A stretch of DNA of 64,000 bases from Maricaulis maris MCS10 (GTDB lineage: Bacteria; Pseudomonadota; Alphaproteobacteria; Caulobacterales; Maricaulaceae), in assembly GCF_000014745.1 (NCBI RefSeq), contig NC_008347.1, positions 2,062,001 to 2,126,000 of the forward strand, read 5' to 3'. Under the pieces are notes generated by a model that worked only from the letters and a program-made list of their open reading frames with translations, had not been told where the DNA came from and did not search any database. The position numbers and the translations under genes are program-made. Of this stretch, positions 55,191 through 63,608 are shown one piece after another. The first letter of the stretch is position 1, and every line of letters begins with the position of its first letter.

Positions 55191-57068
55191 ATGCGTATTT
55201 CACACTGGACTGCTGGCGTTTCGGCGCTCGCTCTCCTCACTGCCTGCAATGCCGCCGAGGACACCGCTCTTGAGTCCGATGCGATGCCGGCCGAAACCGC
55301 CGCAACCGAGACCATGGCTGACGCCGAAACAGCCAGCATGGAGGAGACGGAATCCGATCGCCTCAATGCCTGGTTCCAGGACGTGTTCGACCGCAATGTC
55401 GCGCGCTCACCGATGACCCAGACCTATCTGGGCATGAAGACCAATTACGACCAGTGGTCGGATGCGTCTCCCGAGTATGCCCAGGAAGGCTTTGAGCTCG
55501 GTCAGGCTGATCTGGCGCACATGCAGGCCACGTTCGATTTCGATGCCCTCGACGACAGCGCCCAGCTGTCCTGGCGCCTGTTCGAATACAATGCCGAGCG
55601 CGCCCAGGAAGCCCAGCGCTGGAATGATCACGGCTACACCTTCACACCGCGTTCGGGCCCGCACATGAATGCGGCCTCCTTCCTGATCAACAATCACCGC
55701 GTCGATACGGCCGAGGACGCGCAGGCCTATATCGGCCGCCTGCGCAATCTGCCGACCTATCTGGACCAGAACATCGCCAATTCGCGCCGCTCGGCCGAGC
55801 TTGGCGTCCTGACCCCGCAATGGACCTACGAGCCGATGATCGCCACGGCCCGCAATATCATTTCGGGCGCACCGTTTGATGATGGCGAAGCCAGCCCGCT
55901 CCTCGCCGATTTCACCGGCAAGGTCGAGGCGCTGGACATTGATGATGCCGACAAGGCCCGCCTGATCAGTGAAGCCGAAGCCGCCCTTACCGAAGCCGTG
56001 GCCCCGGCTTATGGCCGCGTCATCGCCCTGTTCGAGGAGCAGGCGGAAGTCGCGACCGAGGATGATGGCGTGTGGAAACACCCCGATGGCGGGGAGTTCT
56101 ACAACTTCCTGCTCAACGGTTACACGACGATGGATTTGTCGGCCGAGGAGATCCACCAGCTGGGCGTCTCCGAAGTCGCGCGCATTCATGATGAAATGCG
56201 CGGCATCATGGAGCAGGTCGGCTATGAGGGGTCGCTGCAGGACTTCTTTGAATTCATGCGCACCGACGAGCAGTTCTACTACCCCAATACCGACGAAGGC
56301 CGGGCCGAGTACCTGGCCGAGGCGACCTCGCTCATCGACACGATGACCGAGACCCTGCCGCAAATGTTCAACACCTTCCCTCGCGCCGAGCTCGAGGTCC
56401 GCCGGGTTGAGATCTTCCGCCAGGACGCCGCCGGCAAGGCCTTCTACCAGCGCCCCGCCCCGAACGGCTCCCGTCCGGGCGTCTACTATGCCAACCTGCG
56501 CGACATGTCGCTGATGCCGACCTACCAGATGGAAGCGCTGGCCTATCATGAGGGCAGCCCGGGTCATCACATGCAGCTGGCGATCATGCAGGAGCTGGAA
56601 GGCATCCCCGCCTTCCGTCGCTTCGGCGGCTACACCGCTTACACCGAAGGTTGGGGTCTCTACACCGAATTCCTGCCCAAGGAATTCGGCTTCTATTCCG
56701 ACCCCTATTCCGACTTCGGCCGTCTGGCGATGGAGCTGTGGCGGGCCTGCCGTCTCGTGGTCGATACCGGCCTGCACTATCACCAGTGGACGCGCCAGGA
56801 AGCGATCGACTATCTCAGCGAAAACACGCCGAACCCGCTCGGCGACAGTATCGCCGCGATCGACCGCTATATCGTTTATCCGGGCCAGGCGACGGCCTAC
56901 AAGATCGGCATGCTGGAAATCCTGCGCCTGCGCGGTATCGCCGAGGAAGCGCTAGGAGAGGCCTATGACATCCGCGACTTCCACGATGTCGTGCTGACCC
57001 AGGGCGCCATGCCGCTCTCGGTGCTGGAAGAGCGGGTCAATGCGTGGGTGGCGAGCGAACAACCGTAA
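55191..57068 (+). CDS. DUF885 family lipoprotein, copy 3 (predicted metallopeptidase)
   Basis: 625 residues, lipobox ending LTAC (MRISHWTAGVSALALLTAC). The motif is YHEGSPGHHMQ (H453) with TEGWGLYTEF replacing GEGWALYAE. It differs more from copies 1 and 2 than they do from each other in this core, but the overall length and layout are the same. All three probably act on peptides in the periplasm; the family is uncharacterised and the zinc role is inference. Confidence 0.85.
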   Translation: MRISHWTAGVSALALLTACNAAEDTALESDAMPAETAATETMADAETASMEETESDRLNAWFQDVFDRNVARSPMTQTYLGMKTNYDQWSDASPEYAQEGFELGQADLAHMQATFDFDALDDSAQLSWRLFEYNAERAQEAQRWNDHGYTFTPRSGPHMNAASFLINNHRVDTAEDAQAYIGRLRNLPTYLDQNIANSRRSAELGVLTPQWTYEPMIATARNIISGAPFDDGEASPLLADFTGKVEALDIDDADKARLISEAEAALTEAVAPAYGRVIALFEEQAEVATEDDGVWKHPDGGEFYNFLLNGYTTMDLSAEEIHQLGVSEVARIHDEMRGIMEQVGYEGSLQDFFEFMRTDEQFYYPNTDEGRAEYLAEATSLIDTMTETLPQMFNTFPRAELEVRRVEIFRQDAAGKAFYQRPAPNGSRPGVYYANLRDMSLMPTYQMEALAYHEGSPGHHMQLAIMQELEGIPAFRRFGGYTAYTEGWGLYTEFLPKEFGFYSDPYSDFGRLAMELWRACRLVVDTGLHYHQWTRQEAIDYLSENTPNPLGDSIAAIDRYIVYPGQATAYKIGMLEILRLRGIAEEALGEAYDIRDFHDVVLTQGAMPLSVLEERVNAWVASEQP

Positions 57069-57103
57069 CGCAAACCCTTCGATCCAACATGGCCCAGACA
57101 TGA

Positions 57104-57131
57104 AAAAGCCCCGGCTCTGGCCGGGGCTTTT
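57104..57131. terminator. rho-independent terminator between DUF885 copy 3 and fliE
   Basis: Perfect 11-base arms (AAAAGCCCCGG / CCGGGGCTTTT) with a CTCTGG loop. A-tract and T-tract on either side make it bidirectional, ending the plus-strand DUF885 operon and the minus-strand flgB-flgC-fliE operon. Confidence 0.85.
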
Positions 57132-57154
57132 GCATTGGTGGATGATCACATGGA

Positions 57155-57475
57155 TCAGATCGGCATGCGCAGGATTTCCTGATAGGCCTTCACGACCTCA
57201 TCGCGAACCGCAACGACGGTCTCCAGCGAGATCTCGGCAGCCGACACGGCGGTCACCACATCGATCAGCTCGGCTTCGCCGGCGGCGCCCGCAGCCGTCA
57301 TCCGTTCGGAATGGGCGAGCGTCTGGCTGGTGTCGGCAATGGCATTGCCCAGCAGCGAGCCGAAATCGAGACCGCCACTGGCGGCTGCGCTGTCCTGGCT
57401 CGAGCCGAGCGAGGATTGCTGGGCAGAGCGGATAGCAGCCTGGTAGGCCTGTACGGCAGAGAGATCAGCGGCCAT
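57155..57475 (-). CDS. fliE: flagellar hook-basal body protein FliE
   Basis: 106 residues. FliE links the MS ring to the rod. The C-terminal pattern ISLETVVAVRDEVVKAYQEILRMPI is diagnostic. It is the last gene of flgB-flgC-fliE, 44 bp behind flgC. Confidence 0.93.
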   Translation of the reverse strand: MAADLSAVQAYQAAIRSAQQSSLGSSQDSAAASGGLDFGSLLGNAIADTSQTLAHSERMTAAGAAGEAELIDVVTAVSAAEISLETVVAVRDEVVKAYQEILRMPI

Positions 57476-57519
57476 GGACGTCGTCCTTCATCCTGTTTCT
57501 AGGGCTCGCGTCGACTATT

Positions 57520-57933
57520 CTAGCGACGCAGCAGATCCAGCGCCCGCTCCTGCATGCGACGGGCATTCTCGATCATGTTGAGATTGGCTTCGTAGGACCG
57601 CATGGCCTCGCGCATGTCCATCATCTCCACCAGCGTCTGCACGTTGGAGTACTGGACATAGCCTTCGGCATTGGCAGCCGGGTGGCCGGGGTCATATTCG
57701 AGCGTGAACTCGCTCTGGTCGTGCGCGACATCGGTCATGCGCACGGCGTTCAGCCCGGTGGCGCGATCAAGCTCGGCTTCAAACACCGGGACCTGACGCC
57801 GATAAGGATCACCGCCGGCCTCGCGTGCTGTGGAGTCGGCATTGGCAATGTTTTCCGAGATGATCCGCATCCGTGCGGCCTGGGCCCGCATGCCGAACGC
57901 GGAGATCTGCATTGTATCTGAAGCATTACCCAT
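57520..57933 (-). CDS. flgC: flagellar basal-body rod protein FlgC
   Basis: 137 residues with the rod signature SENIANADSTAREAGGDPYRRQ and the C-terminal EMMDMREAMRSYEANLNMIE coiled region. FlgC is a proximal rod subunit. Ten bases behind flgB. Confidence 0.95.
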   Translation of the reverse strand: MGNASDTMQISAFGMRAQAARMRIISENIANADSTAREAGGDPYRRQVPVFEAELDRATGLNAVRMTDVAHDQSEFTLEYDPGHPAANAEGYVQYSNVQTLVEMMDMREAMRSYEANLNMIENARRMQERALDLLRR

Positions 57934-57943
57934 CGATCACTCC

Positions 57944-58396
57944 CTATCGGCCCGGCGCACGGATCGCCGTGCGCAGCAGGCCAATGCTTTTCTGGTAGAG
58001 GGTCAGCGCGCTTTCATAGCGCATCCGGTTTTCCTGGGCCCGTACCATCTGTTCCTCGATGACGACAGAATTGCCGTTCACCGTTGTCTCCGAGTCGGGG
58101 CGCTCGCTCGTCTCCCAGTTCGATGACGATCCGCCACCCGTGCTGGAAGCCGGAATATGCCCGGCAGCGGTTGTCGTCAGATTCAGCGCACCCCGATTGC
58201 TGCCACCGGCACCGCCCGCATTGCCACCCATCTGGGCACGCAGCGCAGCGTGAAACTCGGACTCGTCAATGTCCCGCGGTGTGTAGCCCGGCGTGTTCGC
58301 ATTGGCGATGTTCTCCGCGATCACCTGCTGGCGATCGGAGTGGAAACTCATCGATTGTCGAAGCAGTGCCAGGACCGGCACGTCGTCGGGCCGCAT
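57944..58396 (-). CDS. flgB: flagellar basal-body rod protein FlgB
   Basis: 150 residues. The rod motif is AENIANANTPGYTPRDI; the centre is glycine/asparagine/serine-rich and variable, and the C-terminus (ENRMRYESALTLYQKSIGLLRTAI) is the usual helix. It is the first gene of flgB-flgC-fliE, 47 bp from the palindromic CtrA box. Confidence 0.93.
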   Translation of the reverse strand: MRPDDVPVLALLRQSMSFHSDRQQVIAENIANANTPGYTPRDIDESEFHAALRAQMGGNAGGAGGSNRGALNLTTTAAGHIPASSTGGGSSSNWETSERPDSETTVNGNSVVIEEQMVRAQENRMRYESALTLYQKSIGLLRTAIRAPGR

Positions 58397-58442
58397 GCGC
58401 GAATCCCCTTTCTCAGTTATGAACGAAGGTGGTCCCGCACGG

Positions 58443-58457
58443 TTAACGCCGACTTAA
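58443..58457. promoter_or_regulatory. perfect CtrA box between flgB and the fliO-like gene
   Basis: TTAA-CGCCGAC-TTAA, flanked by GG and CC so that it reads GGTTAA...TTAACC on both strands. It matches the full TTAA-N7-TTAAC consensus in either direction and is centred in the 107-bp divergent spacer (47 bp to flgB, 47 bp to the fliO-like gene). It could coordinate both flagellar operons. Confidence 0.8.
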
Positions 58458-58503
58458 CCGCAGCACCCCAGACAGTGGTTATTGTTTATGAGGCCAAAGC
58501 TCG

Positions 58504-58836
58504 ATGTCCGATATCGTCAACTGGACCAGCTACTTGTTTGCCATCTCCATCCTTGTCGCCCTGCTGGGCGGATTGGGACTGTTCGGCTATGCCGTCCAGA
58601 AGGGCTGGCTGCTGCAGCAAATGACGGGATTGCGCCAGCTGGGCGGAACCGACCGCCGCCTCAAGCTCCGCGAAACCCTTGTCATCGATCCGCGCCGTCG
58701 GGTGGTGATCCTGCAGGCCGATGGCGAAGAACATGTGGTCCTGCTGGGTGCAGAGCGGGAGACCATACTGTCGACCGGCGCGGCCAAACCGGTCAGCGCG
58801 GCGGCCTTGCGAGACACGCTGGAGGGTTCGGCATGA
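58504..58836 (+). CDS. FliO-like flagellar biosynthesis protein
   Basis: 110 residues: one N-terminal membrane helix (SYLFAISILVALLGGLGLFGYAV) and a cytoplasmic domain (LRETLVIDPRRRVVILQADGEEHVVLLG) with the layout of FliO, which helps FliP assemble. Sequence conservation of FliO is weak, so the call depends mostly on its overlap with fliP (ATGA) and position. Confidence 0.72.
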   Translation: MSDIVNWTSYLFAISILVALLGGLGLFGYAVQKGWLLQQMTGLRQLGGTDRRLKLRETLVIDPRRRVVILQADGEEHVVLLGAERETILSTGAAKPVSAAALRDTLEGSA

Positions 58837-59588
58837 GTGCCCGCAAAGGCTTCTGGTTCTGTTTTTCGCTGTTTCTGCTGGGCGTAATCACCCTGATCGG
58901 CTTCCAGGCCGATGCGCAGACCGTGACCATCGATGCCGGCCAGGAGGGCGCACTGACCGAGCGAGTCCTGCAGCTGATGGCGCTGTTGACCGTGCTGTCG
59001 TTGGCGCCGTCCATCATCATCATGACCACCAGCTTCGTACGCATCATCGTGGTGCTGTCGCTGCTGCGAACCGGGCTGGGCCTGCAGCAGAGCCCGCCGA
59101 ACGCGGTCCTGGTCTCGCTGGCCATCTTCATGACCGGCTTCATCATGGCGCCGGTCTTCACCCAGTCCTATGACGAGGGCATCCAGCCCCTGCTGAACGA
59201 AGAGATCGAGCTGACCGAGGCCTTCGACCTTTCGACCGCGCCACTCAAGACCTTCATGCTCAGCCATGTCCGCGAGGACGATCTCGCCCTGTTTATCGAC
59301 ATGTCCCAGGAGGCCGTTCCGGAATCGCCGGAAGCGACCTCGTTCTGGATCGTCGCTCCGGCCTTCATGATCTCGGAATTGCGCCGCGCCTTCGAGATCG
59401 GCTTCCTGCTGTTCATCCCCTTCCTGATCATCGATCTCGTCGTCGCCTCGATCCTGATGTCGATGGGCATGATGATGCTGCCCCCGATCGTCATCTCGCT
59501 ACCGTTCAAGCTGATCTTCTTCGTTCTGGTCGATGGCTGGCGACTGGTAGTGGGATCATTGGTGCAGAGTTTCGGGACATTGAGTTGA
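58833..59588 (+). CDS. fliP: flagellar export apparatus protein FliP
   Basis: 251 residues: signal peptide (FCFSLFLLGVITLIGFQADA), then MALLTVLSLAPSIIIMTTSFVRIIVVLSLLR and the C-terminal MGMMMLPPIVISLPFKLIFFVLVDGW. FliP builds the export gate. Its ATG overlaps the stop of the fliO-like gene; the longer frame to 58482 is a shadow. Confidence 0.96.
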   Translation: MSARKGFWFCFSLFLLGVITLIGFQADAQTVTIDAGQEGALTERVLQLMALLTVLSLAPSIIIMTTSFVRIIVVLSLLRTGLGLQQSPPNAVLVSLAIFMTGFIMAPVFTQSYDEGIQPLLNEEIELTEAFDLSTAPLKTFMLSHVREDDLALFIDMSQEAVPESPEATSFWIVAPAFMISELRRAFEIGFLLFIPFLIIDLVVASILMSMGMMMLPPIVISLPFKLIFFVLVDGWRLVVGSLVQSFGTLS

Positions 59589-59679
59589 CGGGGAACTCGG
59601 TTCCCACCGCGCAGTGCCCCATGCCTGACGGTACGAGCCCCCATGATTGAAGCAGTTTATCCCCTCTGCGCGCCACTTT

Positions 59680-59699
59680 CCTTCTCCCCTGGGAGAAGG
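59680..59699. repeat. 9-bp stem hairpin of a dispersed repeat type
   Basis: Arms CCTTCTCCC / GGGAGAAGG around CT, followed by a purine-rich GGCCGGAGGCCGG track. It may terminate fliP transcription as well. Confidence 0.55.
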
Positions 59700-59761
59700 T
59701 GGCCGGAGGCCGGATGAGGGGAGAAACTCCTGCGGACAGCGGGACTTCCCCATCACCCTGA

Positions 59762-59781
59762 CCCTCTCCCCAGTGAGAGGG
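59762..59781. repeat. 7-bp stem hairpin, companion of the 59680 hairpin
   Basis: Arms CCCTCTC / GAGAGGG with a CCCAGT loop, 63 bp after the first hairpin. Confidence 0.5.
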
Positions 59782-60037
59782 AACGCATCACCCAGCATAA
59801 AATCCGCAAAACTTATCCTCCCCCCTTATCCGCCATGGGACACTGCCCTTGGTTTTCGGGACGGGAGGCACGAGCTCAGTCACTTGTGCCCGGAAGCGAG
59901 CGGAGCCTGTCCGCGCCTTGGATGTGACAATCCAAAGCTCCGGCAGGGCGTGCGACCAGGTCGCGGGGCACTAAACGACCGACCCCATCTACCTGCCGCA
60001 TTGGAATCGGGGGCGAGAGCGTCCGGGAAATCTCCGA

Positions 60038-60112
60038 GAACGGGATGTCGAGGACATCACGGACACCGCATACCACCAACAGGACACCCCGGTGTCCGCC
60101 GACATCCCGTTC
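60038..60112. repeat. nested inverted repeats with competing arms
   Basis: Outer arms GAACGGGATGTC (60038-60049) and GACATCCCGTTC (60101-60112) pair perfectly. Inside, GGTGTCCG (60091-60098) can pair either with CGGACACC (60060-60067) or, over seven bases, with GGACACC (60082-60088). The two inner structures exclude each other. Located behind the TPR gene on the minus strand and 450 bp behind fliP. Confidence 0.6.
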
Positions 60113-60185
60113 CCTCCCACACTTCGGCGCAAGAGCGTGCGGAGACGAGAAACCGTGCGCATGTCTGGAGAAGGAGGAGCGTCAG

Positions 60186-63100
60186 CTAGCTCGGCCCACC
60201 ACCATTCACAAAGCGCGCCCGGAAGGGCTCCATGAAGGCGTCCAGCGTATCGATGCTGGCGATGCGGGACGCCATGTCGGAGAAGCGGACATTGCCGGGG
60301 GTTGCGTCATCATCGGTCAGGAGGCTGAACGCGGCGGCCTGGTCGGTCTGGGCCATGGCTTCGCCATAACGTTGCCCAAGGCGGACCGCGCTCGCCGTGT
60401 CCCGCGACAGGCTATAGGCGATGGCAGCACGCAGGAGGTCGTCTTCCTCGGTTGGCACCAGCGGTGCAGGGTCCGAATGACGATTGCCCAGAATACCTTC
60501 CAGCCGGCGACCGGCATTGCGCCAGTCGCGCTGGGTCCAGGCAACATCGGCGCGCAGGCGGCTGGCGGCCTCGGACTGGTCCGAGGCGATCAATTCCAGC
60601 GCCTGATCCGACCGCCCCAACTCGGACAGGGCGCGGGCCTCCAGCAGGTAGCGCTCATCGACCAGCACTTCTGGCAGACCGGCGATGCGTGAACGGCGGA
60701 TGGTGTTGAGGGCGTCTTCATAGCGACGGTCCATCAGGTAGACGATGGCCAGATCGGTCGCCACGCGGGCGCGTGCGAGTGGCTCTCGCAGGCGATAATC
60801 GACCTGATGCTGCAACAGCTCAGCGGCCGGGTCGAGCAGATCAAAGGCAATCAACCGGTCGGCCAGGCGACGGATCATGCGATCGCCATCGGCACCGATC
60901 GGGGCCAGGTGTTGATACTGGTAGAAGATGGCGACCGCCTCGACCGGGTCCATGCGGTCCGCCTCGCCATCGAGGAAGAGGCGGCGGAAGATCGACACCA
61001 TGTCCTCGCCGATACGGCGTCCAGCTTCGGATTCGGGGAAACGCGCCTGGGCCGTGGCCATGGTCTCCAGCCCGCCGGCGAAATCACCGGCCTGGACATA
61101 GAGTTCGCCAAGGGTGCGGACCGTTTCCAGCTCGATCGTGTCACCACGCCAGCGGAAGCGGAGATTCTCCAGATTCTCGATGGCAACGGTGCGACTGATC
61201 ACACCCTCGTCAAGCTGTAGCCGGTAAAGGTCGAAAAGGGCTCGGGCCTCGGACTCGGGATGGCCGGATTCCGACAATTCCTCGAAACGGCGGATCGCCT
61301 CGGTCCGGTTGCCGCTGGCCTCGGCGACACGGGCCGCGACATAACGCGCATCCAGGCGCGTCCGCCAGTCCGGATCTCCGGCCTCGACGGCGTAGAGATA
61401 GTCCTGTGCGGCGGCGGTGTCGCCCAGCTCCAGTGCGGCGCGGGCATGAGCGGCATTGAAGCGCGCCTGCCATTCCGGCGGGTAGTGATAGACGGTCGCC
61501 TCGCCGGTATTGAACCGGCGGCGAGCATCCTGCCAGCGCTCTTCACTGACCGCGACCATGGCTCGCCAGAGATCGGCAGCGGGGTCCTGGGCCAGGGAGG
61601 CATGCGACAGGTAGGCAGAGGCATCCTCGGGACGGTGCAACATATAGCTGGCGACGGCCTGCAGCGACCGCACGTGAGGATCATCGACCAGTTGCGGTTC
61701 GGCAGCTACGGCCAGTTCGGCCATGCCGAGCGCTTCAGGCGCCAGATCACGGGCCAGAAGGAATCGCGCCAGCGCGATCTGGCCATCCGTGCCATCTTCC
61801 AGCGCTGTGCGACGCAGGCGCGCATTCCATTCATCCAGATACGGGCCCGTTCCACGCCAGGCATCGAAATACATCAAGGCCGGCGATGAAATATTGGCCA
61901 GAACCGAGCTTTCGGCATCAACCCGGCCTGCCGTGGCGGCTGGCGTCAGGTTCAGCCCGCTGGGACGGCTGATCGCGGCACCGCTACCGATCAGGGTAAT
62001 CTCGATATCTTCAGCGATAGCCTGGACTGCTCCGCCCTGGGCACTGGGCAGCAGGGCCCCGCCGACAAATTCACTTCGAGCGGCCAGTCCCTGGATCGGA
62101 CCGAGCGCCGTGATCACGCCGATCATGTCACCGACCACCGGATCATCGATCCAGCGGATCGCGTGGGCGCTGGACATGTCCATCAGGATGCGACCGGGCC
62201 GACCGCGACGGGCATCCCGGCGCACATTGATCGGACGCGGCGGCGCGTCGATCCGCTCTGAAAGGACAACGGTCCAGCGATTGCCATCCAGACGGGCTTC
62301 GGCCTGCGAAGTGGCCGGCACGATCAGTCGCGCGGCACTATAGGTCTCGCCATTGACCCCGGCGAAATTACGGATGTGGCGACGGCTGGCGCCGTCGAGT
62401 TCGCGCAGGTCGAGCTCGGCGGCGGCATCAAACACCACCCAGACCGCTTCGCCGCGCCGGAAGACTGCCATGCCGAGCGGCGCCTGCCAGTTGAAGTCGA
62501 TCCTCAGATCGCCATTGAAATCAGAGACCTCGGCCTGCACAACGCCGTCAGCGGGGACCGGGTTGCCACCGGACGGCTGGGCTGACAGCTCCGCTGGACG
62601 ATTGTCAGCAGGAGCGGCGGCGGGTGGCGGGGCTTCGGCAACGACCGGCACCGGCTCCGCGGCAGACTGCGTGGCGGGGCGTTGCGGACGCGGAACAGCA
62701 ACCGGTTCAGCCTCAGCCTGTCTTTCATCATCGCTGGCGATCTCGTCCGTCTCGATTTGAGCACCGGCAGCGGCCTCGATCTGCGCCAACAGGGTCTCGG
62801 CGTCCGCGAAGGCCGGGTCCGGCAGATCGATCGCGACACGCCCCCCCTCACCCCAGGCACGGACCTGGACACCGGGTTCGACATCCAGCGTCAGCACGAA
62901 CTCGTCGCCGTCGCGGGTCGCACTCAATCCATTGAGAAAGCGCGGCGGCGATCCCGCCAGACGGCTCAGATCGATGTCGGCGGGTTCCGCGAAGCGCACT
63001 TCCGCCACATCGCCTGACTGGCTGACCGAGACCTCGACTTCACGCGGCCACAACAATTCGATCCGTGTGTATTCCGTCGCCTGGCCGACGCGGTATTGGA

Positions 63101-63608
63101 CCGGCAGGGCCTCGGCGGGCGGTGGCGGTGGCGGCGGCAGGGCGGCCTGCTCGGCAGCCAGTCGCGCGGCCTCGATCTCGCGAGCCTCGCGCGGCGAGAC
63201 AATGTCGGCAGGACGGCTGCCACCCACAGGCACAAAATCAATCGCGACCTGGTCATAGCTGGCGGAGGTATAGGCATCGACCGTCTGGTTGAGGGCGATG
63301 CGCAAGGTCGATCCGTCGGGGTCCAGACGGGCCCGGGCGGCCAGGCCTTCAAGCGACCCGACCAGGGACGCAACATCGGCATCAAGCGGTTCGCTCAATC
63401 GGGCAATCAGGACGGTGTGTTCGACGCTGACATCGGCGGTCGGCAGACGGTCGGCGACACTATCGTCATAGTCGATCAGCAGGCGCAGGGAATTATTGCC
63501 GCGCTCGACACTGAGCGTGGCTGGCGACTGGGCCAGGGCTGTTGAGGCCAGCAACAGCGGCAGGACGCATCCGGCAAGGCCGGCCGTATATCTAGTCGGC
63601 CTCGGCAA
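60186..63608 (-). CDS. large secreted tetratricopeptide-repeat protein
   Basis: 1140 residues from a TTG at 63608 (reads MPRPTRYTAGLAGCVLPLLL), with GGAGG nine bases upstream, then a signal peptide ending STALAQ. Order: two to three beta-rich AMIN-like domains (LRLLIDYDDSV, IRIELLWPREVEVSV, LRIDFNWQAPLGMAVF), proline- and acidic-rich linkers (residues about 150-165 and 290-345), then a helical TPR half (from about residue 600). It overlaps the end of the MotE-like gene by 17 bases and probably depends on it for translation. It lies next to flagellar genes, so a role in motility or the periplasmic motor is likely but unproved. Confidence 0.75.
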   Translation of the reverse strand: MPRPTRYTAGLAGCVLPLLLASTALAQSPATLSVERGNNSLRLLIDYDDSVADRLPTADVSVEHTVLIARLSEPLDADVASLVGSLEGLAARARLDPDGSTLRIALNQTVDAYTSASYDQVAIDFVPVGGSRPADIVSPREAREIEAARLAAEQAALPPPPPPPAEALPVQYRVGQATEYTRIELLWPREVEVSVSQSGDVAEVRFAEPADIDLSRLAGSPPRFLNGLSATRDGDEFVLTLDVEPGVQVRAWGEGGRVAIDLPDPAFADAETLLAQIEAAAGAQIETDEIASDDERQAEAEPVAVPRPQRPATQSAAEPVPVVAEAPPPAAAPADNRPAELSAQPSGGNPVPADGVVQAEVSDFNGDLRIDFNWQAPLGMAVFRRGEAVWVVFDAAAELDLRELDGASRRHIRNFAGVNGETYSAARLIVPATSQAEARLDGNRWTVVLSERIDAPPRPINVRRDARRGRPGRILMDMSSAHAIRWIDDPVVGDMIGVITALGPIQGLAARSEFVGGALLPSAQGGAVQAIAEDIEITLIGSGAAISRPSGLNLTPAATAGRVDAESSVLANISSPALMYFDAWRGTGPYLDEWNARLRRTALEDGTDGQIALARFLLARDLAPEALGMAELAVAAEPQLVDDPHVRSLQAVASYMLHRPEDASAYLSHASLAQDPAADLWRAMVAVSEERWQDARRRFNTGEATVYHYPPEWQARFNAAHARAALELGDTAAAQDYLYAVEAGDPDWRTRLDARYVAARVAEASGNRTEAIRRFEELSESGHPESEARALFDLYRLQLDEGVISRTVAIENLENLRFRWRGDTIELETVRTLGELYVQAGDFAGGLETMATAQARFPESEAGRRIGEDMVSIFRRLFLDGEADRMDPVEAVAIFYQYQHLAPIGADGDRMIRRLADRLIAFDLLDPAAELLQHQVDYRLREPLARARVATDLAIVYLMDRRYEDALNTIRRSRIAGLPEVLVDERYLLEARALSELGRSDQALELIASDQSEAASRLRADVAWTQRDWRNAGRRLEGILGNRHSDPAPLVPTEEDDLLRAAIAYSLSRDTASAVRLGQRYGEAMAQTDQAAAFSLLTDDDATPGNVRFSDMASRIASIDTLDAFMEPFRARFVNGGGPS

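Larger units (their letters stand above)
59589..60185. other. 597-bp non-coding, inverted-repeat-rich region
   Basis: No convincing gene. It holds two strong hairpins (59680-59699 and 59762-59781) of the kind found in dispersed intergenic repeats, whose translated text (PSPLGEGGRRPDEG) is a familiar sign of repeat DNA rather than protein. A nested inverted-repeat element lies at 60038-60112. A stretch on the minus strand reads like RDVLDIPFSEISRTL, weakly like a sigma-factor region 4 remnant, but no intact frame supports it. Confidence 0.6.

Noticed and set aside
59876-60079. Minus-strand segment RDVLDIPFSEISRTL resembling sigma-factor region 4
   Set aside because: Only about 15 residues fit, it needs a TTG start, and the sequence lies inside the inverted-repeat element. 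Not enough for a pseudogene call.
59647-60189. 180-residue plus-strand frame in the fliP-downstream gap
   Set aside because: It begins in a hairpin repeat (PSPLGEGGRRPDEG is a familiar repeat translation) and has no domain or coding-like composition.
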